From positions 1 to 64,000 of the forward strand of contig JBQNCA010000008.1 in NCBI GenBank assembly GCA_052169645.1: a stretch of DNA of 64,000 bases, given 5' to 3'. Of the stretch, positions 35,274 to 43,944 are shown piece by piece; position 1 is the stretch's first letter; the number at the start of each line of letters is the position of its first letter. Origin of the DNA: JAIKWW01 sp052169645 (lineage in GTDB: Bacteria > Bacillota > Clostridia > Peptostreptococcales > Anaerovoracaceae). The notes beneath the pieces were generated by a model, which was not told the DNA's origin, searched no databases, and worked only from the letters and a program-made list of their open reading frames with translations. The position numbers and the translations under genes are program-made.

Positions 35274-35823
35274 GTAAGATACCTCCAAATATGATTTTGA
35301 TTTGCTCCGCAAGCATATCTCCGATATAGCCTGTCACTTCTATATCGTTTATAGGAAGCTCTCCTATCTGCTCACGAATCTCCTCCGTTTTGAAAATATA
35401 TTCCGATTTCCCATTTTTCAGGATAAGATGAAATTCCATGTCGGGATAAGACATGATTGACATGGTTAAAGTCTCCGGAACATTTCCCAGAGGCTTCCTG
35501 TCTATATTATTTATTTCAAAGGTAGCTGTAATTCGAGTACCCTGCCCTTCCTTAGAACAAATATCCAAAGTCCCCCCTGCGAGCTCCGCCGCAGCTTTGA
35601 ACAGCGGTATACCCAGTCCGGCTTTGCGTGTAGTCCGTGTAGTGTAAAACGGATCCGATACTCTTTTGACAGTTTCCTCCGACATGCCTCGTCCGTCATC
35701 CTCAACATATAATGTCAGCAGGTTTATATCAATATCCGTTGATATACCCACTTCTACGTATGTCGCATCCGCCGCAACGGAATTTTGCATGATATCCATC
35801 AAATGCAATGATAAATCTTTCAT
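35257..35823 (-). CDS. HATPase-fold protein in the hydrogenase operon
   Basis: 188 residues with a GHKL ATPase fold and no receiver, sensor or dimerisation helix. The N box is IMQNSVAADATYVEV, the G1 box VEDDGRGMSEE and the G2 box KAGLGIPLFKAAAELAGG, so nucleotide binding looks intact. Stand-alone proteins of this type are regularly found between the NuoE-like and ferredoxin genes of clostridial hydrogenase operons. The function is unproved: it could act as a kinase on a partner such as an anti-sigma-type system, or as an assembly factor. It overlaps the next gene by 17 nt. Confidence 0.85.
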   Translation of the reverse strand: MKDLSLHLMDIMQNSVAADATYVEVGISTDIDINLLTLYVEDDGRGMSEETVKRVSDPFYTTRTTRKAGLGIPLFKAAAELAGGTLDICSKEGQGTRITATFEINNIDRKPLGNVPETLTMSIMSYPDMEFHLILKNGKSEYIFKTEEIREQIGELPINDIEVTGYIGDMLAEQIKIIFGGILHEITG

Positions 35824-35838
35824 AACACAGGAAGCGCT

Positions 35839-36330
35839 TTATGCGTTCTTATACTTTTCTACGATATTTTTTACATCGTCCTGAATCAGACGACCGTACA
35901 CTTCACCGTTTACCATTACTACAGGTGCAAGACCGCAAGCCCCTACACATCGACATGCTTCTATGCCGAATTCGCCGTCTTCTGTAGTTGTTCCGGCTTT
36001 AATTCCAAGTAAATCCTCAAATTTCTCCAAAATCTTGCCTGCACCCTTTACATAGCAGGCAGTGCCCATACATACATTTACATTGTATTTGCCCTTAGGC
36101 TGAATGGAGAACTGAGCATAGAACGATACTACTCCATATACTTCCGCCAGAGGAATACGGAGTCCTGCAGCAATAAGCTCCTGCACCTCTATAGGCAGAT
36201 AGCCGTAATACTCCTGAACCTCATGCAGGGTCGGGATGAGTGCTCCCTGTGTATCCTTGTACTTATCAATAATCCCGTTGATCGCTGTCAACTGCTGATC
36301 AGTGATTTTTGCCTTTCGCTCTGTACTCAT
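35839..36330 (-). CDS. NuoE-like [2Fe-2S] subunit of the hydrogenase (HndA-type)
   Basis: 163 residues, the usual length. A helical N-terminus followed by a thioredoxin-like [2Fe-2S] domain with four cysteines in CMGTACYVKGAG and EACRCVGACGLAP. It accepts electrons from the flavin subunit. AAGGAGG lies 9 nt before ATG 36330. It is the first structural gene of the hydrogenase and has its own promoter (36366-36393) with a direct repeat upstream, so it may be regulated separately from the sensory genes. Confidence 0.95.
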   Translation of the reverse strand: MSTERKAKITDQQLTAINGIIDKYKDTQGALIPTLHEVQEYYGYLPIEVQELIAAGLRIPLAEVYGVVSFYAQFSIQPKGKYNVNVCMGTACYVKGAGKILEKFEDLLGIKAGTTTEDGEFGIEACRCVGACGLAPVVMVNGEVYGRLIQDDVKNIVEKYKNA

Positions 36331-36365
36331 CAGATAAAACCTCCTTAAGTTCCAATTTCTTTATA

Positions 36366-36393
36366 CTTATATGCATTAACTTATTAATATCAA
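36366..36393 (-). promoter_or_regulatory. Promoter of the hydrogenase structural genes
   Basis: On the minus strand TTGATA (36388-36393) and TATAAG (36366-36371) are spaced by 16 nt. The NuoE-like start codon lies about 36 nt beyond the -10 box. Confidence 0.55.
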
Positions 36394-36424
36394 AACAGGT
36401 CACCCATCCGTTTCAGGTACAACT

Positions 36425-36506
36425 TCATTCCTGAAGCTTGTGAAAACGTGCATTTCTGCCGTGTTCTCACTGTCACCGGTGAGCCTCATTCCTGAAGCTT
36501 GTGAAA
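36425..36506. repeat. 21-bp direct repeat upstream of the hydrogenase promoter
   Basis: A perfect 21-bp sequence starting TCATTCCTGAAGCTTG occurs at 36425-36445 and 36486-36506, start to start 61 bp (about six helical turns). A TCACCGGTGA palindrome lies between them (36473-36482). The pair sits 30-110 bp upstream of the -35 box, where activators commonly bind. Confidence 0.6.
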
Positions 36507-36534
36507 CTTGACTTGCAAGTGCCGTTAAATTAAA

Positions 36535-37275
36535 TCAAACTTTGCCCTGCAATTCCGGAAGCTTCTTCAAAAGCTCTATTACCCCTTTTGCATCTGAAAT
36601 TTCCTGTTCTGTATCTATGTAATTATTTCTCTCAGAGATATCCCACAGATAATGAGCATCTGAATTTTGTAATATACCAAAATTCCTAAGCTCCGGATAT
36701 TCCGACAGAAATGATTCCATGTCGCATGTTCCCGACAACTCTATATTTATAACCGGCAAATTCTCAGGCACAGCTCCCAGATTCGAGAGGATGCTGTAGG
36801 AATCTCTATCGACATGTGCGGGAATCGCTATACCTCCCGCTCCGTCAACAATCCCGAAAATTTCCTCTATCGACAACCCTGTAGCTGTAATGAGCAAGCT
36901 GTCTATTTTACCTGTAATTTCATCGGCGGAATTCATAAGAAGCTGTCTGCCGAATATATGCTCTTTATTTTCTATAAATGGAAGCTTTTCTTTTATTTCA
37001 GCCTCCACAGCCATGCAGCTGTCAATATCCGGAAACAGCGACAGAATATGCACATCTTCTACCGATTCTATTTCCATACCCGGAACTACTATCAACTGCT
37101 TTCGCCGACCTCTCTCCATAACGGCAGGCACATTCCCCGCAGCATTGTGATCTGTAACTGCAATTATATCCAAACCCTTTATCAATGCCATATTCACTAT
37201 ATTGTTCGGTGTCATATCCTCATCGCCGCATGGCGATAAGGCGCTGTGAATATGTAAATCGTAATAATATTTCAT
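36535..37275 (-). CDS. PHP-domain phosphoesterase
   Basis: 246 residues from ATG 37275. Metal-binding His/Asp motifs of the PHP fold are visible: DLHIHSALSPCGDEDMTP, ITDHNAAG as VTDHNAAG, PAHVDRDSYS and NSDAHYLWDI. Such domains hydrolyse phosphoesters. It overlaps the preceding DRTGG gene by ATGA. The same pair occurs near hydrogenase genes in other clostridia as far as I recall. The substrate is unknown; a nucleotide second messenger is conceivable but not shown. Confidence 0.88.
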   Translation of the reverse strand: MKYYYDLHIHSALSPCGDEDMTPNNIVNMALIKGLDIIAVTDHNAAGNVPAVMERGRRKQLIVVPGMEIESVEDVHILSLFPDIDSCMAVEAEIKEKLPFIENKEHIFGRQLLMNSADEITGKIDSLLITATGLSIEEIFGIVDGAGGIAIPAHVDRDSYSILSNLGAVPENLPVINIELSGTCDMESFLSEYPELRNFGILQNSDAHYLWDISERNNYIDTEQEISDAKGVIELLKKLPELQGKV

Positions 37276-37607
37276 ATCCCTGCAAGCTGATGCACTCTCC
37301 ACGAGATCTCATATCCCGTCATAGGTGACGAAAATATTGTTATGCCTTCTTCGTTCGCTTTCGCAATCGTTTCGGGAGGTATGTCAATACTCTCCGGAAT
37401 GACGATACAGGCAAGCTCAACCAGCTGTGCGACCGCAACTATATTCAAGTGGGCGAGCACGGTAATCCACATACCGTTTTTTTTACCCTTTGACATTACC
37501 CTGCTCAGCAAATCACAGCTGTATACGGAGCTAAGCTCCATATCCCCTGCCGTCCTCTCTGTAACAATATCTAAATTTAATTCTTCTGCAAGCTCTCTGA
37601 GTTTCAT
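37272..37607 (-). CDS. DRTGG-domain regulatory protein (copy 2)
   Basis: 111 residues from ATG 37607, chosen because AAGGAG lies 6 nt upstream whereas the longer frame has no ribosome site. The fold is that of the DRTGG domain found beside HPr kinase and CBS domains (KLRELAEELNLDIV, then DLLSRVMSKGKKNGMWITVLAHLNIVAVAQLVELACIVIPE). It probably binds a small ligand or partner protein. It overlaps the PHP gene by 4 nt. A related gene lies at the start of the cluster (39702-40049). Confidence 0.82.
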   Translation of the reverse strand: MKLRELAEELNLDIVTERTAGDMELSSVYSCDLLSRVMSKGKKNGMWITVLAHLNIVAVAQLVELACIVIPESIDIPPETIAKANEEGITIFSSPMTGYEISWRVHQLAGI

Positions 37608-37737
37608 TCCTTGCTCCTTCAGCACGCACTTTCTATAATAGAATATCTGCGAATCTTTTTCTATGTTGAACTTCATATTTTATAGATTATTTTTTAACCC
37701 TATATTTATATAGTTCTTTTATATCCACACATGTTAT

Positions 37738-39096
37738 TTATTTTTTATTTTCGGATTTCTCGTTTCCGTGCTCAAGTGTAGGCGGATGCATATTTTCCAA
37801 CTCATACATCTCTACCGCGAGATCCCTTACCCTCTCTCTGAGCTTAAAAATACAATCCGTAAGCATTGCTTCTCCACGGACAACATCCTCTGCAAAGGCT
37901 CTGCAGTTAGGCGCTCCGCAAGCTCCGCAATCCAATCCCGGAAGTTCATCCGTAATCTGTTCCATATTTTCCAGCTTTTCCATAGCCCTCATAATATCAG
38001 AATCCAACTGATGTATAGGAACATGCTCAAGCTGCTTATCCCAAAGGATATCCTTGTAATCTATTTCCTGTAGCGGCAAATCCGCCACTTGAAATTTTCC
38101 TTTTGCCTCGCTTCGCATAGACTTCATAATAATCTGCGCAAAAAAAGGATTCTTTACCGTCAACGCTCCTCCCAAACAGCCTCCTGTACAAGCCAGCGCT
38201 TCCAGAAAGTCGACATCTTCAAATTTATCGCTGTTCTCAACGGTTTCAAGAATTTTCACCACTTCATTTATGCCGTCTACCGCTAAAAATTTGTTGATAT
38301 TTAAAGCCAAACTCTCTCCTCCGGGATTGGCCCATCTTACTCCGAATACCGTAGCTTCAGCATATTCTTCCTCAGCTTCTTCGGGCAATGACTTTATGCT
38401 CTCTCTCAGCTTCATGTAAATATCCTGAAATGATATTATGGCATCTATATTGGAAACGCTGCCTCGTGAAGGCCAATATTTTGAATGCATTTTTGCCGCA
38501 CATGGCGATATAAAAAATATTCCTATAGCCTCCGAACGCAGCTTCGTATTTTTCAATGCCCGATTGCGAGCCATTTCCGCAGCCACTTCTACAGGCGCAG
38601 CTAGGGGCAGCATGTGATCTATCAAATTAGGAAATCTGACCTGTATCAAACGCACTACAGCCGGACAGGCAGTTGAAATAACCGGTCCGGGAATATCCGT
38701 TTCTCTGAGAAATTGCCGGGTTGCATTGCTCACGACTTCCGCTCCGAGCGCCACCTCAAAAACATCGTCAAAGCCCAATTTTTTCAATGCCGTCAATATG
38801 TGATTCCTCGACCGTGCGGATCTGTACTGACTGTAAAGCGCCGGTGCCGGAATCGCCACGCAATATTTAAATTTTTTCAACATATCCATACTGTCAGTTA
38901 CGGCATGCTTTGCTCCGTGAGGACAAGCTCTTATACATTCCCCGCAATCTATGCATCGTTCATTTATAATAGTCGCCTTACCCTTGTGAACCCTGATTGC
39001 TTCGGTAGGACATCTCTTTATGCAATTTGTACAACCTTTGCACTTGTCTTCCTGAAGCATAACGGAGTGGGTAAAACCCTCAATTCTGTCTGACAT
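37738..39096 (-). CDS. Hydrogenase-like Fe-S protein with sensory-type H-cluster motif
   Basis: 452 residues from ATG 39096 (GGAGGG 8 nt upstream). Two ferredoxin motifs (CKGCTNCIKRC, CIDCGECIRAC) precede a hydrogenase large-subunit domain: L1 STACPAVV with Ala143-Cys144, L2 ISPCAAKMH and L3 LACTGGCLGGAL. The cluster ligands are there, but the proton-transfer Cys of TSCC is Ala and the L3 GGGxP ending is lost, as in putative sensory enzymes. The C-terminus adds a third Fe-S motif (DCGACGAPNCRAF...C) and a short helix. I infer a redox or H2 sensor. It lies between an RsbW-like kinase and a DRTGG protein. Confidence 0.88.
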   Translation of the reverse strand: MSDRIEGFTHSVMLQEDKCKGCTNCIKRCPTEAIRVHKGKATIINERCIDCGECIRACPHGAKHAVTDSMDMLKKFKYCVAIPAPALYSQYRSARSRNHILTALKKLGFDDVFEVALGAEVVSNATRQFLRETDIPGPVISTACPAVVRLIQVRFPNLIDHMLPLAAPVEVAAEMARNRALKNTKLRSEAIGIFFISPCAAKMHSKYWPSRGSVSNIDAIISFQDIYMKLRESIKSLPEEAEEEYAEATVFGVRWANPGGESLALNINKFLAVDGINEVVKILETVENSDKFEDVDFLEALACTGGCLGGALTVKNPFFAQIIMKSMRSEAKGKFQVADLPLQEIDYKDILWDKQLEHVPIHQLDSDIMRAMEKLENMEQITDELPGLDCGACGAPNCRAFAEDVVRGEAMLTDCIFKLRERVRDLAVEMYELENMHPPTLEHGNEKSENKK

Positions 39097-39150
39097 CCCA
39101 TATTCCCTCCACATATGCTGCAGGCAACGCCTGTCAGGCACACAACTCAC

Positions 39151-39588
39151 CTACACCTTAGGAATAAAAAAAGTCATTTTTACCTTTGTTCCCTGACCTG
39201 TAGCCGTTTCTATATCCAGGGCATCCACATTACGCTTAATATTGGGCAGTCCCATACCTGCCCCGAAGCCGAGCATACGAACCTCTTCCGATGCAGTTGA
39301 ATATCCTTCCTGCATCGCCAAGTCCAAATCGGCAATACCCTTACCGTGATCCTCAATGTTGATTTTAATTTCTTCCGTTGAAATATCTATACTTGCCTTT
39401 CCACCTCCACCGTGAATAAAAGCATTTATTTCAGCTTCATACATGGCAATGGCTACCTTTTTGATCACTGCAGGAGCTATACCCAGCATAGTAAGCATTT
39501 TCTTTACCTTACTCGAAGCCTCTCCCGCCGCAGCAAAATCATTATTGTCAATGACATACTCCATATGCATTCCGTTATGCTCTGACAC
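39151..39588 (-). CDS. RsbW-like serine/threonine kinase (anti-sigma-type HATPase)
   Basis: 145 residues with a GTG start set by GGAGG 7 nt upstream. GHKL fold: N box AMYEAEINAFIHG, G1 box EDHGKGIADLDLA and the G2 region MLGFGAGMGLPNIKRNVDALD. The family phosphorylates a partner protein or binds a sigma factor. It lies directly upstream of the hydrogenase-like protein (54 nt from stop to start), so a sensor-kinase link is plausible. No STAS anti-anti-sigma protein or sigma factor is encoded nearby. Confidence 0.88.
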   Translation of the reverse strand: MSEHNGMHMEYVIDNNDFAAAGEASSKVKKMLTMLGIAPAVIKKVAIAMYEAEINAFIHGGGGKASIDISTEEIKINIEDHGKGIADLDLAMQEGYSTASEEVRMLGFGAGMGLPNIKRNVDALDIETATGQGTKVKMTFFIPKV

Positions 39589-39701
39589 TGCAATACCTCC
39601 GAGTATGGATGATTCTGATAGAAACGATTCACTTTAAAAAACTTTATATCTAATACTTTTTTCAGCCTGTCAATCTGTTTTAGCTTTGACAAGCTTCAAC
39701 T

Positions 39702-40049
39702 CTAATGTCCTGATTTTAAGCCGCTTTCATAAAGCCTTCCACAGACTTCAAACATTGATAACGGCGTTTTAAGAACGGCTATGCCTCGATCTTGAGCTAA
39801 ATCTATCATCTCCGAGCGAAGCTCTTTTCCTCTGACGAATATTATCGCAAAAATATCCATCATTTCAGCGGTACGTATAACCTGCGTATTTATAAGTCCT
39901 GTAATCATAATACTGCAATCTTTCGTTTCCAGCATTATTTCACTCATTAAATCCGCTGCCACCACATAAAAGAAATCAAAATCGTCGAAGTTCTCCGGCT
40001 TAAATATTATAGCCGATGAGGTTATTTCTGCTATCTTGCCTACTTTCAT
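39702..40049 (-). CDS. DRTGG-domain regulatory protein (copy 1)
   Basis: 115 residues from ATG 40049, preceded by GAGGGGG. It is a single DRTGG fold (MKVGKIAEITSSAIIF..., DLMSEIMLETKDCSIMITGLINTQVIRTAEMMDIFAIIFVRG) related to the copy at 37272-37607. It is the first gene of the regulatory part of the hydrogenase cluster. Ligand binding is likely from the family, but its ligand is unknown. Confidence 0.82.
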   Translation of the reverse strand: MKVGKIAEITSSAIIFKPENFDDFDFFYVVAADLMSEIMLETKDCSIMITGLINTQVIRTAEMMDIFAIIFVRGKELRSEMIDLAQDRGIAVLKTPLSMFEVCGRLYESGLKSGH

Positions 40050-40134
40050 TACGACCCCCTCAAAAATACGGTTCTTACAAACCGGATATATCCGACTGCT
40101 CCGACTCAATATTAAAGTCTATTTTTCAAGCTTA

Positions 40135-40163
40135 ATTTTATCAAATTTACGTTGAATTTTCAA
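40135..40163 (-). promoter_or_regulatory. Promoter of the hydrogenase regulatory genes
   Basis: On the minus strand TTGAAA (40158-40163) and TAAAAT (40135-40140) are exactly 17 nt apart, 85 nt upstream of the first DRTGG start codon. Confidence 0.65.
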
Positions 40164-40648
40164 GGCTTGCAGGGTTAGAGGGCTCTATCCGATTGTTATT
40201 TTTTGCAACATTTTATTTAAATTTCACTGATTTAATTAAAATTCAAACTAATTATATATTATAATATGTATTTTATACAAATAAAAACTACTTCATTTTT
40301 CAATATATATGCAAGCCAAGTTTTTTTACGCTGCTAAAAATTTAACTTGCATACAATTTGCGATATTACAGGTATTTCTAAATTTTTTACGGCGTTTTTT
40401 AATATTTGCTTTAATGATTTTTTAAAATTGTATTATATTAGAAATTATTATCGTTTTTTAAGAATTATAATTTGTCATGATATGAAATATTTGTTCAAAC
40501 ATCTAAACACGGGCAAATTTATTGAGATAATCAAACGTTTTTGTCGACATATAATTTAAAAAGTTCAATTGTAACCGCCGACATTATGACTCCGCGGTTC
40601 TTTGATGTTTATTCGTTCCTGATCATCAAATCCTCAAGAAAAGTATTC
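40164..40648. other. AT-rich intergenic stretch without supported genes
   Basis: About 480 bp between the hydrogenase regulatory promoter and the terminator of the carboxypeptidase gene. It is unusually AT-rich with several TTTTTTACG runs. A 70-codon frame on the plus strand (40347-40559) has no ribosome site and a biased composition. I see no RNA gene. Confidence 0.6.
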
Positions 40649-40692
40649 AAAAAAAGTAATAAAGCCTGTATTGCGACCACAGACTTTATTAC
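40649..40692 (-). terminator. Terminator after the carboxypeptidase gene
   Basis: A 14-bp stem (GTAATAAAGCCTGT at 40656-40669 with 40679-40692, one mismatch) and a 9-nt loop, followed on the minus strand by T7 (40649-40655). It lies about 190 nt past the stop codon. Confidence 0.75.
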
Positions 40693-40884
40693 AAGGATTC
40701 CTTAAGAACTCACTCATTTATCTACATACTATCATATTTAAAAGGATATCGCAAGATATCTCTTAAAAATTACTTAAAACTCAGATTTCCATTTTTTATT
40801 TTGCCCCGAATCGCAAATTTCAAGCGCATTTTCTGTTTCAGCGCACAGGTACAACGCCCGGACACACTTTATAACTTTTAAAAA

Positions 40885-42564
40885 TCATACGCCATCAGGT
40901 CCGACTTTTCCTTTTTCTTTTTCAGCCTTTTGTTCTGAAAATCGTCTGCGAATCTCCGCTAAACGTTCTTCCGGTGTAAGCTCTGTCTGTTTGACTTCAA
41001 AATCGGAGCTTTCTCCCTCTGTCGAGCTTTCAGTTTTTTCTTCGGCTGCTTCTTTTTCTGCTGCAATTTTTTCGGCATATTCTATCTGCTGTCTGCGGGC
41101 AGCAGTGCCTTTGCGTGTGCTGTCGTCAAAGACAGTAAAGGATTCATCTATCATCCCTTCCGGAATGGTATTTAAGGATGAAATCACATCAGAGTTGTCG
41201 GGGCTATTACTATCGGTCGAATCTATATGCAGGTTCTCAAAATAAAGTTCTCGTTCTCTTCTCAATCTTATACGCTCGGCCTTATCTTTCCTATCTCGAC
41301 GACGGATATAAGCTACCGTTCCCAAATATGCAAAAGCAAAAATCACTAAAAAGCCTGCCCCGACTGACAGAAGCCTCTTTGTTCCTCCTCCTACATCTAT
41401 AATGGAATAAAATTTCGATAAATTCGCATCTTCCATTGTAAATAAATCATAATACGCAACTTCTTTTTCATTATGTAAAAGAATCAATTTTCCGCATTTG
41501 GTTCCTGATTTTTGAGGAGCTTGAACGCTGTTGGTTGTAACCTTATATGAGTAGGAACTGTATTCCTCGACAGGTCCGTCCGGTCCCATCGCTATGGAAG
41601 CGGTTACATCGTCTTTTACCGTAATCTTTACAGAGCTGCTGCTTCCCCTGCGTACCTTTACTTTACCTGCCACATCCCCCGCTTTCAATATTGTCACGGT
41701 TCGATAGCTGCTTTTTCCGAAATCCAACAAAGAAATCATATCGGGATAAAGCGTTTCAACTGTGGAATGCATTACCACTGCGATAAGATAAGTGTTATCA
41801 TTTTTTACAGCCGCCACCAGACACCCCTGTGCGGCATTTGTAAAACCTGTCTTTACCCCTATGGCATCCGGATAATATACAGGTCTTATTTTTCCGTTAA
41901 CATTAATTTCACTTGTATCAAAAAGAAGTCTGTTTGTATTATGAAAAGTCCTTGCCTGTGATTTGTTCGTTGCAGGCATAGTGTAATCGACAGAGGCTAC
42001 AATTTTTCTGAAAGTTTCATTTCTCATAGCCTCTCTGGTATATAAAGCTAAATCATAGGCACTGGTAACATGCGCATCATTTGGCAAGCCGTTAGGTGTT
42101 AAAAAATATGTGGACAAGCCACCGAGATCTCCCGCCTTTTTATTCATCATCCATGCAAAGCCGTCCAGATCACCGGCTGTAGCCTCTGCCAATGCAACTG
42201 CCGCATCATTTGCCGAATTGAGCAGCATCGCATATAGCAACTGTTCTATTGTCAGCGTTTCTCCGGCAAGCAGATTTGCCGTTGCCCCGCCGGCTCTTGC
42301 GGCATTTTCACTGATTGTAACTTCCTGATCCAGTTGCATTCTGTCCAAAACTACTAATGCCGTCATAATCTTTGTCGTACTTGCAGGAAATTCTTCTTTT
42401 AATCTATTCTTATCATATAATATTTCGCCGCTGTTTCCGTTTATTAAAATCGCTGCATCCGCATTCAACACGGGCGCCGTATACACATCATCCGCAGGTA
42501 CCGATACGGTAAACACGGTGCTTAACAATATTGCACACAGAACAGTCGTTAAAATCCGTTTCAT
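40885..42564 (-). CDS. dacF: D-alanyl-D-alanine carboxypeptidase with long cytoplasmic tail
   Basis: 559 residues, longer than the usual 380-400. A signal peptide (about 1-24) precedes a penicillin-binding peptidase domain: Ser-x-x-Lys in FPASTTKIMTA, Ser-x-Asn in LLNSANDAAVA and the KTG motif in GVKTGFTNAA. A C-terminal beta domain and a membrane helix (about 395-415) follow, then a highly charged tail of about 140 residues rich in Glu, Arg and Ser. The enzyme trims the terminal D-Ala of wall peptides outside the membrane. The tail faces the cytoplasm and is not part of the standard enzyme; it may recruit a partner. The gene is transcribed alone. Confidence 0.92.
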   Translation of the reverse strand: MKRILTTVLCAILLSTVFTVSVPADDVYTAPVLNADAAILINGNSGEILYDKNRLKEEFPASTTKIMTALVVLDRMQLDQEVTISENAARAGGATANLLAGETLTIEQLLYAMLLNSANDAAVALAEATAGDLDGFAWMMNKKAGDLGGLSTYFLTPNGLPNDAHVTSAYDLALYTREAMRNETFRKIVASVDYTMPATNKSQARTFHNTNRLLFDTSEINVNGKIRPVYYPDAIGVKTGFTNAAQGCLVAAVKNDNTYLIAVVMHSTVETLYPDMISLLDFGKSSYRTVTILKAGDVAGKVKVRRGSSSSVKITVKDDVTASIAMGPDGPVEEYSSYSYKVTTNSVQAPQKSGTKCGKLILLHNEKEVAYYDLFTMEDANLSKFYSIIDVGGGTKRLLSVGAGFLVIFAFAYLGTVAYIRRRDRKDKAERIRLRRERELYFENLHIDSTDSNSPDNSDVISSLNTIPEGMIDESFTVFDDSTRKGTAARRQQIEYAEKIAAEKEAAEEKTESSTEGESSDFEVKQTELTPEERLAEIRRRFSEQKAEKEKGKVGPDGV

Positions 42565-42616
42565 TCATACACCCTCTTTATCATTGTATTTTGAACGTTT
42601 TTATCTATCAAAATCC

Positions 42617-42645
42617 TTTACTATTTTACCATAGAGCAGTATAAT
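42617..42645 (+). promoter_or_regulatory. Promoter of serC
   Basis: TTTACT (42617-42622) and a perfect TATAAT (42640-42645) are 17 nt apart, with the start codon about 65 nt downstream behind AAGGAGGG. Confidence 0.6.
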
Positions 42646-42710
42646 TGTATACATGTTTATACACTTTGGCTTTTATTTCACAAACTGATTATTAAGGAGG
42701 GAATTTATAT

Positions 42711-43793
42711 ATGGAAAGAGTTTTTAATTTTTCAGCGGGACCTTCAGTTCTTCCTTTGGAAGTTCTGGAAACTGCCGCCGCCGATATGTTGAATCACCAT
42801 GGAAGCGGCATGTCCGTAATGGAAATGAGCCATCGCTCCAAGCCTTTTCAGGATATTATAGACGAAGCGGAATCCGACTTGAGAAAGCTTATGAACATCC
42901 CCGACAATTACAGAGTACTCTTTCTTCAAGGAGGCGGAACGCTCCAATTTTCAATGGTTCCGATCAATCTTTTAAGAAACAGCCGCAAAGCTGACTATAT
43001 TCTCACGGGTCACTGGGCAAAAAAAGCTTATCAGGAAGCTTGCAAGTTTGGAGATATAAGGATTGCAGCTTCTTCAGAAGACAGCAGTTTTTCATTTATA
43101 CCTAAACCCTCTTTTACAGATTTCAGAGCCGATGCGGATTATGTCTACATCACTTCAAACAACACCATATTCGGATCGAGATATACCCGAATTCCCGATG
43201 TGGGAAATTTGACTTTGGTTGCGGATCAGTCTTCAGGATTTCTTTCCGAAGTATGCAATGTATCGGACTACGGCCTTATATGGGCAGGTGCTCAAAAGAA
43301 TGTAGGTCCTGCAGGAGTAACCATAGCTGTTATTAGGGAAGATTTACTCGGTTTTGCCCCGGAAGACACCCCTATATATCTTGATTACAAAACTCATGCC
43401 GATAAAGGCTCCATGTACAACACTCCGCCTTGCTATTCCATATATGTAGCGGGACTGACCTTTAAATGGATTTTGAAAAACGGCGGTGTTCCCGGGATAC
43501 AGAAGCACAACGAAGAGCAGGCTGCAAGGCTTTATGACACTATTGACAACAGCAGTCTTTTCAAAGGCACTGTGAACCCCGAAGACAGATCTCTGATGAA
43601 TGTAACTTTCGTTACGGGCGATGCCGACCTCGATAAAAAATTTATTTCCGAAGCAAAGGAGCACTCTCTCGTGAATCTTTCCGGTCACCGTGTAGTAGGC
43701 GGAATGCGAGCCAGTATCTATAACGCCATGCCTGACGAAGGAGTTGACGCTCTCATTTCATTTATGAAAAAATTTGAGTTGGAAAACAAATAA
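42711..43793 (+). CDS. serC: Phosphoserine aminotransferase
   Basis: 360 residues, full length. It converts 3-phosphohydroxypyruvate and glutamate to phosphoserine with PLP. The Schiff-base Lys lies in WAGAQKNVGPAG, and the N-terminal FNFSAGPSVLP and LFLQGGGTLQFSMVP motifs are diagnostic; DQSSGFLSE precedes the lysine. It is followed at 150 bp by the dehydrogenase that makes its substrate, so the two form a serine-biosynthesis pair. No serB phosphatase is in the window. Confidence 0.97.
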   Translation: MERVFNFSAGPSVLPLEVLETAAADMLNHHGSGMSVMEMSHRSKPFQDIIDEAESDLRKLMNIPDNYRVLFLQGGGTLQFSMVPINLLRNSRKADYILTGHWAKKAYQEACKFGDIRIAASSEDSSFSFIPKPSFTDFRADADYVYITSNNTIFGSRYTRIPDVGNLTLVADQSSGFLSEVCNVSDYGLIWAGAQKNVGPAGVTIAVIREDLLGFAPEDTPIYLDYKTHADKGSMYNTPPCYSIYVAGLTFKWILKNGGVPGIQKHNEEQAARLYDTIDNSSLFKGTVNPEDRSLMNVTFVTGDADLDKKFISEAKEHSLVNLSGHRVVGGMRASIYNAMPDEGVDALISFMKKFELENK

Positions 43794-43944
43794 TTTTATC
43801 AACGATATCATTTCATTTGAAATAAGCAAACTTTAATTATTATATAGCTGTATATATAAGTTTATTCAATAAAGCATATACAACACGAAAATTATTGATA
43901 TATTCGGATATTACTCAAAATATTTTTTGATTGGAACAATTATT

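Noticed and set aside
40347..40559. 70-codon frame in the AT-rich gap after the hydrogenase cluster
   Set aside because: No ribosome site, composition set by the AT-rich DNA, and no motif. It may still be worth a check, but I cannot support it.
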